This document shows positions 47,551-58,608 of a stretch of DNA of 64,000 nt, piece by piece (the stretch's first letter is position 1; every line of letters begins with the position of its first letter). The stretch spans positions 62,682,782 through 62,746,781 of the forward strand of contig NC_083344.1 of NCBI RefSeq assembly GCF_019175385.1, given 5' to 3'. The notes beneath the pieces are model-generated. The model ran no database searches and had not been told where the DNA came from. It was given only the letters and a program-made list of their open reading frames with translations. A program made the translations under genes and the position numbers. This DNA is from Lycium barbarum. Its lineage: Eukaryota; Streptophyta; Magnoliopsida; Solanales; Solanaceae.

Positions 47551-48790
47551 TACGGTGCTGAGGACCGCTAGAACTGGGAGTTCTCCCTCTTCCACTACCA
47601 TGGCCGACTGGCGCATGTGAACCTGGCCCCGTAGGGCATACAGATCCTGAAGATCCGGCTATCGACCCTGATGGTTGGGCCTTACCTCTACCATGTACTG
47701 AGGGGCAATCACGCATGATACGGCCTGGTTGGCCTGAATCATCTCTGAATTGAGACCCTAAAAAACTCTGACTCGGCCCCGAACGAGCAGATCTATCAAA
47801 TCTCTGGCCTAAAAACCGTGGAGGTGCACTGGTCATAGAATAGCGTGAATGTCTGGGAAACTGCTACCTGTGCCCACCTCTAAACTCGCTTGTCGGACCC
47901 GAAGATCTAGCCCTCTTACTATACCCCCGATCTTGCTCACGCTCACTCCTCCGCTGTTGTAGGCTTTATTCTATGTTCTAAGCATGAGCCTGAATGCGTG
48001 TAATATGCATACCGTCCTGAAGGGACGAAGTCAAGCATCGATCCAACAAATGTGGCCCTAGGCCTTTCACAAATCGGTGCACTCGATCACCCATGTCCGC
48101 TACCATGGCCGGAGCATACCTAGCCAAGGAGTTAAAGTGGAGGCTATACTCTAGGGCACTCATACTACCTTGCCTCAAGTTCAAAAATTTATCGGCCCTA
48201 GCCCGCCGAACTTCTGGAGGCATGTAATGGCGGAGAAAAGCATCAACAAACTCTTACCATACCGGGGGAGGTGCATTGGCCCCCCGTGAAGCCATCCATA
48301 CCGTATACCACTGGATCAAGACATCTCTTAATCTAGATGACGCTAGCTCCACCGACTCGATGTCTGAAACATGTATCAACCGAAGCGTCCTTAGCATACC
48401 ATCAATGAAATCTTGAGGATCCTCCTCCGGCTTTGACCCAAAGAATTTCGGCGGGTTCAAAGTAATGAAATCACGGGCCCTTGCACTAACAGCCCTATCA
48501 CCATGCCTCGAACTTTGCCTCTGAGTCTGGGCCGCAACCAATTGAGTCAACAAATTAATGGCCTCTTTTACATCTTGGCCGGAAGCATCCGGTGGAGGAG
48601 CTGGAGGTGCTGGGGCTGGGGCTGAGGCTCCCTCACACTCCTCAGTAATAGGCACCGTTTGGGAGGACTGAGATTGAGCCGCACTCTGGGACTCACCTGC
48701 CACTACTACCGGTGGCGGTGCTCTTTTAGCCCGCTTTTCTGTCACCGTCTTGCCCTTTTGGGCTGCTGTAGCCTTTTTCTTTTTAGGCAT
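47551..48790 (-). pseudogene. gag: Gag of element D (zinc knuckle deleted)
   Basis: The start at 48790 opens MPKKKKATAAQKGKTVTEKR. The core has FFGSKPEEDPQDFIDGMLRT and IQWYTVWMASRGANAPPPVW. There the conserved Gln codon (CAA) has become TAA near 48255, and the same frame resumes with MPPEVRRARADKFLNLRQGS to 47978. In the nucleocapsid, DDSGQ joins directly to PGRIMRDCP, so the CX2C half of the knuckle is gone. Confidence 0.88.
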
Positions 48791-48984
48791 CTCTGAAATA
48801 CACAACACACGATTTAGGAACAAGAATGTCTTACATCATAGCTCTATTGCACGATTCCTATGAAGAAAGAAGGTCGTTTATTCCTAAAATTTCTGTAGCT
48901 TCTTGTTTATAAGTGTGGCGCGCAACACACCCAGAACCAAGATTCTACTAGACACGGCTCGTAGACACACCCTAGGACTAAACT

Positions 48985-48996
48985 GCTTTGATACCA
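48985..48996 (-). other. Primer binding site of element D (one mismatch)
   Basis: The minus strand reads TGGTATCAAAGC, one base from the Met-type TGGTATCAGAGC in the other elements. It lies four bases inside LTR D-right. Confidence 0.88.
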
Positions 48997-49000
48997 CTTT

Positions 49001-49736
49001 TGTCACGGCCCGTCTAAAGGGCCGCGACGAGCGCCCGGTGCTAGCCCACCCGGGCACCCCTTGACTCTCTTTATACTTACGTCTAGGTGAACCACAAAAA
49101 TTAACATGCATTCCTATGCATCAATCGCATTAGTCCCATTGGACGACAACATCTTTAAATCATCATTGACATCTATGCCATATCAAATGTACATAAGCCG
49201 GCAAGGCTACCAAAAGATATACAAAATATAGGCCGACAAGGCCGGACATGTCTACCCATATACACGTGACTACGAGCCTCTAAGAAGAGTATAACATAGC
49301 ACCTGAGCGGGACAGGACCCCGCTATGCCCATAATTATATACACAAAAGAATAAGTACCCAAAAGCTACAGCTCCGAATGAAATGGAGCTCTGTTATGAA
49401 ATCTCTGAGAAAGCAGCTATGGATCAAGCCTGTCTCCCTTTGCACCTGCGGGCATGAGGCAGCGTCCACAAATAAAAGGACGTCAGTACGAAGAATGTAC
49501 TGAGTAGGTAAAGTATGATCAACATCGATATAGAAGCATAATGAATAACATGTGAAGTTGCATAGGGGAGGAGACAATAATATCATCATCATGGCACTTA
49601 CGTACTTTCCATAGAGACATTTTGTTTCTATTGAATATCCACATACATATACCCATATCCGTACTTGGTTACCCTCATGATCATTTACATCTCATATTCA
49701 TAACATATTCGTACTCTTAATGAAGTCATATACATA

Positions 49737-49807
<71 letters not shown>

Positions 49808-51354
49808 CATTCATAGCGTACCCGACCATAGAGGTTCGGTGTTTCATACATACTTGGCCAACCAAGGCTCAAGGTTATATCTACCTGACCCTACCAAGGC
49901 TTCAGGGTTATTCGTACCATCTGCAGATGTGTGCGCGCGTTACGTAACCGTATACATATATATACATATATTCTACCCGGCGTTATAAGCTCGGGGTTTC
50001 ATTATAGCCCTTCATAGGCACACATAAGTATAATAGCCCATAGGCACTTTTAGCATCATCATTATTATCATTAACATTTCTATCATCATTATTATCGTTA
50101 CGTCTATCTTATAGGCTTACTCGTCACATGAGGAGCGTAGTACAATCGTAGTACATATCAAGGATTATGAGTTTACGAGCTCAGAAGATCAATCATTTGA
50201 AGACAACATACTCGTATAGAGGATTTAGAAATTTGGCCAAAGAACCATGCCTTATGAAAGAAGGGTTAGCCTTACATACCTTTTCGTCGAACTATTCTAC
50301 ACTTGCACGTTCTCCTCCGACGCTCACGTTTCTACCTTCATTAAGGTCATACTATCATTAGAATCGATAACTAGCACACATGACTAAAGCTAGAGAAAAT
50401 CGGACAACATCTCCTTTATTTATGCAACATTTGTCCATATCGTAATTCAATTCCCAAGGGTCAACAATACATTCTTAGTATCATAACAATAGCCATTAAT
50501 CATCCACATTATCTAGGTTTCTCAATTTACTTTCATTTGTCCATGTTCATGGTCACAACACCCAACTTCGTTCGTTCATTTACACGTCTATTTCATGGTC
50601 TTAATGTCATTTATAACACATTCATGTCACAACACAATAACAATCATGATTCAACTCAAACTATGTCTCAAAACGTCACTATTCATCATTCATAACCCAT
50701 TTTGCTATACTCTTCTAATGACCAAGCATTTCCACTCTCAAATACCCTAAACAATATATAAGTACCATGAATCTTACCTGAAATGTTGTAGGAACAAGCC
50801 TTTGTTGATAATAATCCACTTGAGCAAATGTGGTCGTAAATGTGGCTTACGGTCCGTATTGTAGTTTACGGACCGTCCTTCGTGGTCGTTTTTAACCATA
50901 ACAGAACCAGAAACTCAGGCAGGAACATGGTGATTTACGACCATGGTTTACGGGCCGTAAGTCACTTTACGGTCCGTATTCCAGGTCGTATTTTACTATT
51001 TGATCAATTGGCAGAAAGTTGATGTTTTTGAAAGCCAAAATACGACTAGCCAGTTTACGGACCGTACACCATTTTACGGTCCGTATTTCACTTTACGACC
51101 AACTGGCCAGTTTGCAAACCTGTAACTTTTCACATCTCTAGACTTCTCATTCTAATCATTCACATCCATTTACATACATTTCTCATCTCACACCTCACCT
51201 TATCTTAGCCAACTTTCTCGCCTTACATCGGATGCCTTCGAAATCTCGCTTAGGGCCATCAAACGTCATTTCTTAATCGTGAAACATCATACACTCGCAC
51301 CCTTCACTAGTTCAGTCACTTGCGTACCAACGGAAGATTTTCTGAGGTGTAACA
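49001..51354 (-). repeat. LTR D-right (5' LTR), 2354 bp, promoter part deleted
   Basis: It begins TGTCACGGCCCGTCTAAAGG and ends CTGAGGTGTAACA. Relative to D-left about 227 bp is missing at about 50826, removing the leader start and TATA region but keeping the CGGTCCG/CGGACCG palindromes (50845-51090). The stem-loop is at 49483-49503. Confidence 0.94.
49739..49803. repeat. (TA)n microsatellite in LTR D-right
   Basis: A 65-bp uninterrupted AT/TA run, longer than the 38 bp of the partner LTR, so it changed length after insertion. Confidence 0.95.
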
Positions 51355-51930
51355 AGAATATCGTCAATGAATACTATTACGAATAGATCCAAGAGAGGCC
51401 TAAATACATTATTCATCAAATTCATGAAAACTGCCAGAGCATTAGTTAACTCAAATGACATCACCCGAAATTCGTAATGGTCATTTCTCGTTCTAAAAGC
51501 TATTTTGGGAATGTCTTCTTCTTTAACTCTCACTTGGTGATAACCTGACCTCAAGTCTATTTTGGAAAACCACTTGGCACCCCGTAGTTGATCAAATAAA
51601 TCATAAATTCTCGGAAGAGGATATTTGTTCTTTACCTTCAGCTTATTCAACTGCCTATAATCGATGCACATTCGTAAGGAGACATCTTTCTTTCTTACAA
51701 ATAGGACAGGTGCTCCCCACGGTGATGAATTGGGTCTAGTAAACCCCTTTTCAAGCAAATCTTTCAACTGTGCCTTTAGCTCTTTCAATTCTGCTGAAGC
51801 CATTCGGTAAGGAGGAATAGAAATAGGCTTGGTGTCCGGCAACACGTCAAGAGCGAAATCAATCTCTCTTTCCGGGGGAAGGCCTGGAAGTTCATCTGGA
51901 AATACATCCGGAAATTCATTCACTATCGGA
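51355..51930 (-). pseudogene. pol: Pol: RT N-terminal half of C2
   Basis: This is the continuation of the RT cut at 41325. The open stretch to 51923 has the linker [60 protein letters not shown] and palm up to [12 protein letters not shown]. Element D is inserted directly at the catalytic Asp codons. The few codons beyond 51355 toward 51312 belong to the D LTR. Confidence 0.9.
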
Positions 51931-51935
51931 ACGGA

Positions 51936-52466
51936 TTAGAAAGTTGGTGACTTTGCTTCGGTATCCTGAACTCGGACTAAGTGATAAATATATCCCTTAG
52001 CAATCATCTTTCTTGCCTTAAGGTAGGAAATAAACCTACCTCTTGGAGATGTTGTATTACCCTTCCATTCAAGCACGGGCTCTCTCGGTAATTGAAATTG
52101 AACTACTTTCATTCGGCAATCAACATTAGCATAACATGAGGCCAACCAATCCATACCCATAATCACATCGAAATCTAACATTTCCTGCTCAACTAAATCA
52201 GCTTTAGTCTGGTGGTCGCATATCACGATTACACAATTTTTGTACACTTGTCTAACTATCACGGGATCACCAACCGGAGTAGACACCTCAAAAGGTTTAA
52301 TTGGCTCGGGTTTCACCCCAATACGATCAACAACATACGAAGTAATATAAGATAGGGCAGAACCCAGATCTATCAATGCATACGCATCATGGGAAAATAC
52401 GGATAATGTACCTGTAACCATATCTGGGGAGGACTCAAGATCCTGTCGTCCGGCTAAAGCATACAT
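51936..52466 (-). pseudogene. pol: Pol: protease of C2
   Basis: The active site reads AYALIDLGSALSYITSYV (Pro-Gly-Ser replaced by Leu-Gly-Ser), then FEVSTPVGDPVIVRQVYKNC, FDVIMGMDWLASCYANVDC and YLKARKMIAKGYIYHLVRVQ. It stops at 51936, just before the RT linker. Confidence 0.87.
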
Positions 52467-53791
52467 ACGGGGCTGAGTGGCACCTAAATTAGATGCTCCG
52501 CCTCTACCTCTACCTCGACCAGCAGGAATCTGGGGAGTCTACCCTACCGGGCGCACTGAAGAGAAACCAGCTGCTGATCCTGTGGGCTGAACCCCACCTC
52601 TACCATACCTCGAGGGACAATCACACATCAAGTGCCAAGTCTGTCCATAAGCATAGCAAGCATCTGTGCCCTGGTGACACGGCCTCGAATGTAATTTACC
52701 ACACTGACTACATCGCGGTACTGGTGGTCTCCTCTGATTATGATCACCCCCAAACTGAGAACCTGAAGCTCTCGAACTCTGACCCTGTCCTGAAGGAAAT
52801 GAGCGATCAAATCTCCTACCTGCAAATCATAGAGGCGCACTAGTCGCCGACTGGCCTGAGTGTTTAGAATATGCCTGCCTTGATCCCCTTCTATAATCAC
52901 TACCTGCGCCCATAGATCTGGCCCTCTTGCTTTGCCCCTATCAATATCACAATCACCCCTTAGCGGATGTTGTTGTGCTTCTAAATTCTGGGCATAGGCT
53001 TGAATGCGGGAAATATCCATCCCATCTTGCAACAAAGCCATTAAACAATCTTTGAACAAATGTGGCCCTAGGCCACTCACAAATCGGTGCACTATATCTC
53101 CTATGTTGGCCACCATAGTCAGAGCATATCTTGCCAATGTATTAAACTGAAGGCTATACCCCCGGGCACTCATATTTCCTTGTTTTAAATTTAAAAATCT
53201 ATCTGTTCTAACTCGACAGACCTCGGGTGGCAAATAGTGACGGATGAAGGCATCTACAAATTCTTGCCAAACGGGAGGAGGCGCGTTCTCTTTTCTTGAT
53301 GATATCCAATTATTGTACCACAAGACCGCCACATCTCGGAGTCTATAAGATGCCAACTCCATAGATTCAGTTTTGTAGGCATGAATAATCTTCAATGTTC
53401 TCAATATTTCATCAATAAAACTTTGTGGGTCTTCATCCGGCTTTGACCCGAAGAACTCCGGAGGATTCAAACTCATGAAATCACGGGCTCTAGTATTAAC
53501 GGCCCTGTCACTTGAACCCGAACCCGACCGTTGTGCCTGGGTGGCTACTAACTGCGTTAATAGATGAATAGCCTCGGTCACTTGTTGACCCGAAGTAGCT
53601 GTTGGAGGAACTGGAGGCGTAGGAGCTGGAGCTGAAGCTCCCTCTTGTTCTTCTACAATAGGAGGAGTATTAGATGAGGCCTCATTATGTGATTCTCCCT
53701 CTTCTATATTCATTGGTGGCTCTCTTTCTATCCGCCTTTTCATCGTAATCTTGCCCTTCTGGGCAGCTGTAGCTTTTCCCTTTGGCGGCAT
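52467..53791 (-). pseudogene. gag: Gag of C2 (longest Gag frame, frameshifted before nucleocapsid)
   Basis: The start at 53791 opens MPPKGKATAAQKGKITMKRR. The frame is open through the capsid-like region (FFGSKPDEDPQSFIDEILRT, DVAVLWYNNWISSRKENAPP, SLQFNTLARYALTMVANIGD) to LRGDCDIDRG near 52940, after which a frameshift gives a spurious tail to 52628. In the true frame the nucleocapsid near 52615-52660 has the knuckle altered (CYAYGQTWHLMCDC: second Cys is Tyr, Gly is Trp). Confidence 0.88.
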
Positions 53792-53981
53792 TTCTAAAAT
53801 CATAGCACACTATTAGGGAGGAGATAATCTTATAACACAATCTATCGCACGATCTCTTAAGATGAAAGAGGGTCATTTTTCCTAAATGCCCTATAGCCTC
53901 CAGTTTATTAGTGTGGCGCACAACACACCATAAACAAGACTCTACTAGACACGGCTCGTAGACACTTCGTAGGACTGAACT

Positions 53982-53993
53982 GCTCTGATACCA
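53982..53993 (-). other. Primer binding site, C2
   Basis: TGGTATCAGAGC on the minus strand beside LTR C-right; initiator Met tRNA type. Confidence 0.92.
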
Positions 53994-53997
53994 CTTT

Positions 53998-56312
53998 TGT
54001 CACGACCCGACTAGGGGCCATGACGGGTACCCAGGGCTAACCACCGAGCATCGCTCCTACCATTACCCATCGTACAAATCAAGCGTTCATTTCTTAATCT
54101 TATACTCAAATCATAGGAAAATCATTTTTCACTGGAAACATATTTACCTTATATACATATGCCCTCAGGCTATCAAAATAATACATATACATACGAGGAG
54201 AAACCGTGAGACCATACTACCCACACATACGTATCTACGAGCCGCTACTAGAGTACTAGACATAAGACATAAGATGAAGATACAACGTGTGTAACTTTTA
54301 AGGGTGGATACATTTCATACATATATCATATATAATCGTAGTACATGTATCATCATAGCACATACATCATCGTATCATATATATCATCATCACTAACCCG
54401 CGTCCGGGTAACCATCATATGCCGCCCACTAGTGGTGTCATGCCCGGCCCTCTAGGCTCTGTGTAAACATAGCAGCCCGCCTTAACGGTGACATGCTCGG
54501 CCCTCTAGGCACGATGGAATCGTATACAGCTCGCCTTCCCGGTGACATGCCCGGCCAACTAGGCAGGGTGGAATCGTATCGTCATATAGTCAACATAAAC
54601 TTATCATTATCACACATCTCATAGGCATATCCTAACCTTATCATAACTTAGCATCATCATACATTCATCATTAATCATACATTAAAGCTTGAAGGTAACC
54701 ATGGCTATGTCGGGGTGACATGAGGTCATGAACCCCCGACTACGTTATGAAGTGACCATAATCGTCATATCTCACCTTGAAGGGACTAACATTTTAAGGT
54801 GAGTGTACACAAGGAAAAGCATCAATGAAACTATACTTAGGATCATTAACTTCATGGACATATTGCATTACTCTAGGATTCTTTATACTTAAACTCATCA
54901 TCATCATTATCATGCTCGTATCATATCTGTTTTCTTTATCTTATACATATACAGCTCGTTACAGTCATGGACTCATAGTTTCCTTTATTTAGGAAGATTG
55001 TGGGAGAACAGGAAGATTCATGCCATAGAAGGAAAAGATTAGCCTCACATACCTCTTTCGTTTAACAATTCTATCGTTTGATCGTTCTGCTTTGATGCTC
55101 GTGTTTCTACCTTCAAGAAAGTTCGTATTAACATTAGCTAATCGATTATAAAAACATGCTTACTAATGCTTGAGAAAATTGGGCAACATTTCCTTTGTTT
55201 ATACAACTTTCCTCATTTTACATATCAACTCCCAAACATCCATGACAACATTCACAATATTATAAACAACAATCATCATTCACCTACATTATCCACATTT
55301 CACAATTTCACTTCAATTCCTCCATAATCATGGTCATAGTCCACTATTACGTTCTCTCACATATAATGCTTATCCCATGTTCTAAATGTCATTCATAACA
55401 TACTTACAATCACAACATATCATATTCATGACTCATTCCAAACTACTATTCACAATCTCTTTATTTCTATCTTTGTGACCCATTTTCTATCTCCTTCCAT
55501 AATCTAAGTCTTTCAACCTCTCATTACCTTAAACAACATGAAGCGATCATAAAACTTACCATAGATAGTGTAGGAATAAACTTTGAGTGGAAATACTCCT
55601 CTTACACCAAAACCCTAGTTCACTTCCATTGGAATTTCTTGGCTTGGATGAACTTCAATGAGTTTCATACATTTAATTTTGTTAGTTTGATGAAGTTGAT
55701 CACCAATCTCTCTTGAGTTCTTGTGGGTGAAGAGTGGAGAGTTCTCTAGAGGGTTCTTGAGGTGTGGATTGAAAATCAAATGAAACAAATGAGGTTGGGG
55801 TCCCTTATATAAACTTAAAAAGTTTACCCGACTCGGACATACGGACCAACATACGGTCCGTATCTTTTATACTGGCCGTGTGTCTGGCCGTATGTTTGGT
55901 CCAGTGAAGTTTCCATTCTGGGCAGAACATACGGCCATATATACGGCCAGTATGTTTTATACGGCCAGTATGTTGGACCGTATGTTGCCCAACTTTCCAG
56001 AATTCATTCTCGTTGGCTCGTTTGATCTCCAATCCTTATGGAACCTTCTTAACATTTATTTAGCACCTCATTAACAATCTAAGGGATGTTATAGCTCTTC
56101 TCCAAAACATCATTAAGCCATCATTAATTCGGTACTCGTAAATCTTTCCCGACACACAACATATCCCTTGCTTTCTTCCCTTACCTCAAATGTCTTTGAA
56201 ATCTCGATTAGGATCATCAAATGCTATTTCTTACTTATCAAAACATCGTATACTTCATTCCCTTCGTTAGTCTATTCACTATACGTTAACGGGAAATTTC
56301 CGAAGTGTAACA
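53998..56312 (-). repeat. LTR C-right (5' LTR of C2), 2315 bp
   Basis: It begins TGTCACGACCCGACTAGGGG and ends CGAAGTGTAACA. Near 54262 about 234 bp is missing relative to the middle LTR, with CATA shared at both breakpoints. That segment includes the conserved stem-loops. The TATA box (55805-55812) and palindromes (55843-55988) are kept. Confidence 0.92.
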
Positions 56313-56317
56313 TTAGT
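56313..56317. repeat. Target site duplication of array C, right copy
   Basis: TTAGT, identical to 10669-10673. Confidence 0.93.
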
Positions 56318-57181
56318 AGTCATCATGAAAGGAATATGATACTGGACTCTTGATGTGCAGTCTACATTTGGGTATCATTGACTATAGGTGATGCTAGACC
56401 AACTGGTATACCGCAGTCACCGTATGCGGATAACGGGACATGCGACACCAGATTTGGACAGTCATCAAGATATGCAAACATGATGTGACGCCAAATTTTT
56501 TAGGGTAGCGGACGTCATAAGAAACAAAAATGGCCCTGCGCAAGAAAACATAGGTTTCATGATTGACATATCGACTTACGAAAATGACAACCGGACTGGG
56601 GTGTGTAGGTTCGCAGAAATATGGTATAGCCTGACCCAGATCCCAAGAGAAGTTATAATTGAACGCTGAAAACATCTGAAAATGACGAAAAAACAGCCGG
56701 TAAAAGTATCGTGATTATTATCCAGAGTAGATAATTTTTCAACAATACATGAAAAACACACACTTGCAAGAGAAAAGAAAGAAGACGGACAAGCATTTGC
56801 GAAAAGACCAACATAATATTGGAGGATGACTTTAATGTCAACAAAATGACTAAATACCATTCAAGTATGACTACATTAAAATCAAAATTTAAAAAAAAAA
56901 AAACTAAGACGCAGGACTCAACATTTGGAGATGGCTAAAAGCTACCGAGATGAAAAGCAAAAGCCAGACTCAAGACATGCGGAGCGAACGTGCAACCTTT
57001 CTTGGGCAGCCGGTCAAAAACTGTTTACGAATGTCAAGCTTTCTACACCAGGGATTGGAGATCACTTCAAGCATCAACACTAATAAGTCCTTTTCAAAAC
57101 CGCCTCCGATTCATACTTTTCAACTAGTAATAGCCAAAGGGATTCCCACATAAAGGGATATTCCTTTTCACACTATCGAGT

Positions 57182-57396
57182 CGAACTACAATTGGCCTGA
57201 TTCCCAAAGTAAGGGATATGTAGGCTACTCAAATTTCGAGGATCGGCCATATTCCTATAATTATCTCGGGACACCTTGAGGTATTTTAAAGAAAACACTT
57301 TATTCTCATAGTTCTCATAGAGTCAGAACTACAAACGGCCTGAATTCTCATTTAGCCTGAGATATGTAGAAAGCCCAGAAACCGAGGTTCGGCCAT
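57182..57396 (+). repeat. Two diverged GAACTAC...GGATATGTAG repeats
   Basis: Units at 57182-57250 and 57325-57396 share the order GAACTACAA, GGCCTGA-TTC, GATATGTAG, GA..TCGGCCATA. They are diverged relatives of the three units at 8991-9246. Confidence 0.75.
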
Positions 57397-57843
57397 ACTT
57401 CTGAAATTTTGCGCGAAAAGAGCTGTAACTTCTGTTATTCGGTAAAAATTAGGTTTTTCAAATTCGTCGCTCAAAGATGGCAAGGCCATCCTTGAACTTT
57501 GAAGGAGCAATTTTTCACACCTAATTTTCACCTCATAAAACGCGTATGCTAACTTTCAAATTTCTAGAGTCCAAGAAGGAGCAAGGATGCCTTTTAAAAT
57601 TTTAAAAATTTAAAAATCCCGAGAAAATTGAAAAAAATTGACGACGTACGAATTACGGTTCATTTTTTACCGCATTTTTCGCATCCTTAAAAATTACCCG
57701 GAACTATATCAATATTAGGCTCGTTTTGAAGCTAATTTTTTAAATTTGCAAGTTTTAAATTTTAAATTAGCCTAAAATAACTATTTTATTTAGTTATATA
57801 TGTGTTTATATTACTTAGCTATTGTTTGATTTAAATAAAGGAA

Positions 57844-57858
57844 GGGGGGGGGGGGGGG
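57844..57858. repeat. G15 homopolymer
   Basis: Fifteen consecutive G. Length may be unreliable in assembly. Confidence 0.9.
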
Positions 57859-57905
57859 TTAAATTAATTTTTTAAGGGGTGTATGTTTTTTAAAAAAAAG
57901 GGGAA

Positions 57906-57931
57906 TGAAAGTTTGTAAAAACAAACTTTCA
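57906..57931. other. Strong hairpin, 11-bp arms
   Basis: TGAAAGTTTGT pairs perfectly with ACAAACTTTCA around AAAA. Flanking GGGG (upstream) and CCCCC (downstream) could extend it past a two-base bulge. Confidence 0.85.
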
Positions 57932-58600
57932 CCCCCACCCGCACCCCACTTTTCATTTTCCTTGGCCCGACCTCCCTTTCTCTTTTCAGGCGATTTGGGG
58001 TGGCTTCTAGGGTTCCGCCTCTATGGCTATCCACGGCCATTTGTGGCCAGTTGTTTTAGGGTTTTTACCCTTTGTCTCGTCTAGTCATCATTCCTAGGTT
58101 TAATTTTGTGATTTTGTGAATAGTTGGGCTCAAATTAAGTTGATTAATGGGGATGTTGCTTGGGTTCTTTGAGTGCGGGGTTGCCATGGGTGGAACCAAG
58201 AGTTCCTAGCTAAGTTGTGCACCTCGTACTATAAAAAAAGGACCTAGGGTAATTTCCCAAAATATTCGAGTGATTCAGGTACTATTTTAGGATTTCTATC
58301 CTATTTGTACAATGTATATGTTGGATGTACTAGTTCTTTTGTCTTATTGGTGACTAAGTGTACTATCGTAGTATTTTGCTAAATTATTTGATTTTATTTG
58401 AATTTTTAGGATAAAAATTGGTTATATTTTGTGATATGTGTTGTTTTATGATTTGGGGTAGTACATTCAGTATAGTTGGTTGAGGAATTTGGTAAGTTGT
58501 TATGAAAAATTGAAATTTGTTTTCGAATTAGGTTGAAATGGGAGGAAAATCTGTTTGGGGGAACTTTCTATTTTGGTCTTTAGGGTTCCCACTATTATCC

Positions 58601-58608
58601 TATAAATA
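58601..58608 (+). promoter_or_regulatory. TATA box, probable Tat LTR promoter
   Basis: TATAAATA followed by TCTAGGGTTCATG, in otherwise gene-free sequence. It fits a plus-strand LTR promoter; no transcript evidence. Confidence 0.45.

Larger units (their letters stand above)
41326..51354 (-). mobile_element. Element D, complete Ty3/gypsy (Del/Tekay-type)
   Basis: This is a two-LTR element (41326-43885 and 49001-51354) with PPT, all domains and PBS in order, inserted in C2 RT with a perfect 5-bp duplication. It is related to family B: similar LTR starts and MPxKxK Gag. Its RT catalytic motif FIDDIL is intact, but Gag has a stop and a lost zinc knuckle, integrase is frameshifted, and the 5' LTR lacks its TATA region. 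Confidence 0.94.
10674..56312 (-). mobile_element. Array C: LTR-int-LTR-int-LTR composite of a Del/Tekay-type element
   Basis: Three LTRs of one family (10674-13057, 36203-38756, 53998-56312) enclose two internal regions in the same minus orientation. C1 internal is 13058-15745 plus 34074-36202; C2 internal is 38757-41325 plus 51355-53997. C1 is interrupted by array B and C2 by element D. Each internal region has its own PBS and PPT, and the middle LTR is shared. One TTAGT duplication flanks the whole, so it occupies a single insertion site. Without B and D it is about 17 kb. Confidence 0.9.

Noticed and set aside
56394..56860. Minus-strand frames of 60-94 residues, some with hydrophobic runs
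   Set aside because: They overlap each other in different frames in non-coding Tat-like sequence, with no recognisable domain or supported start.
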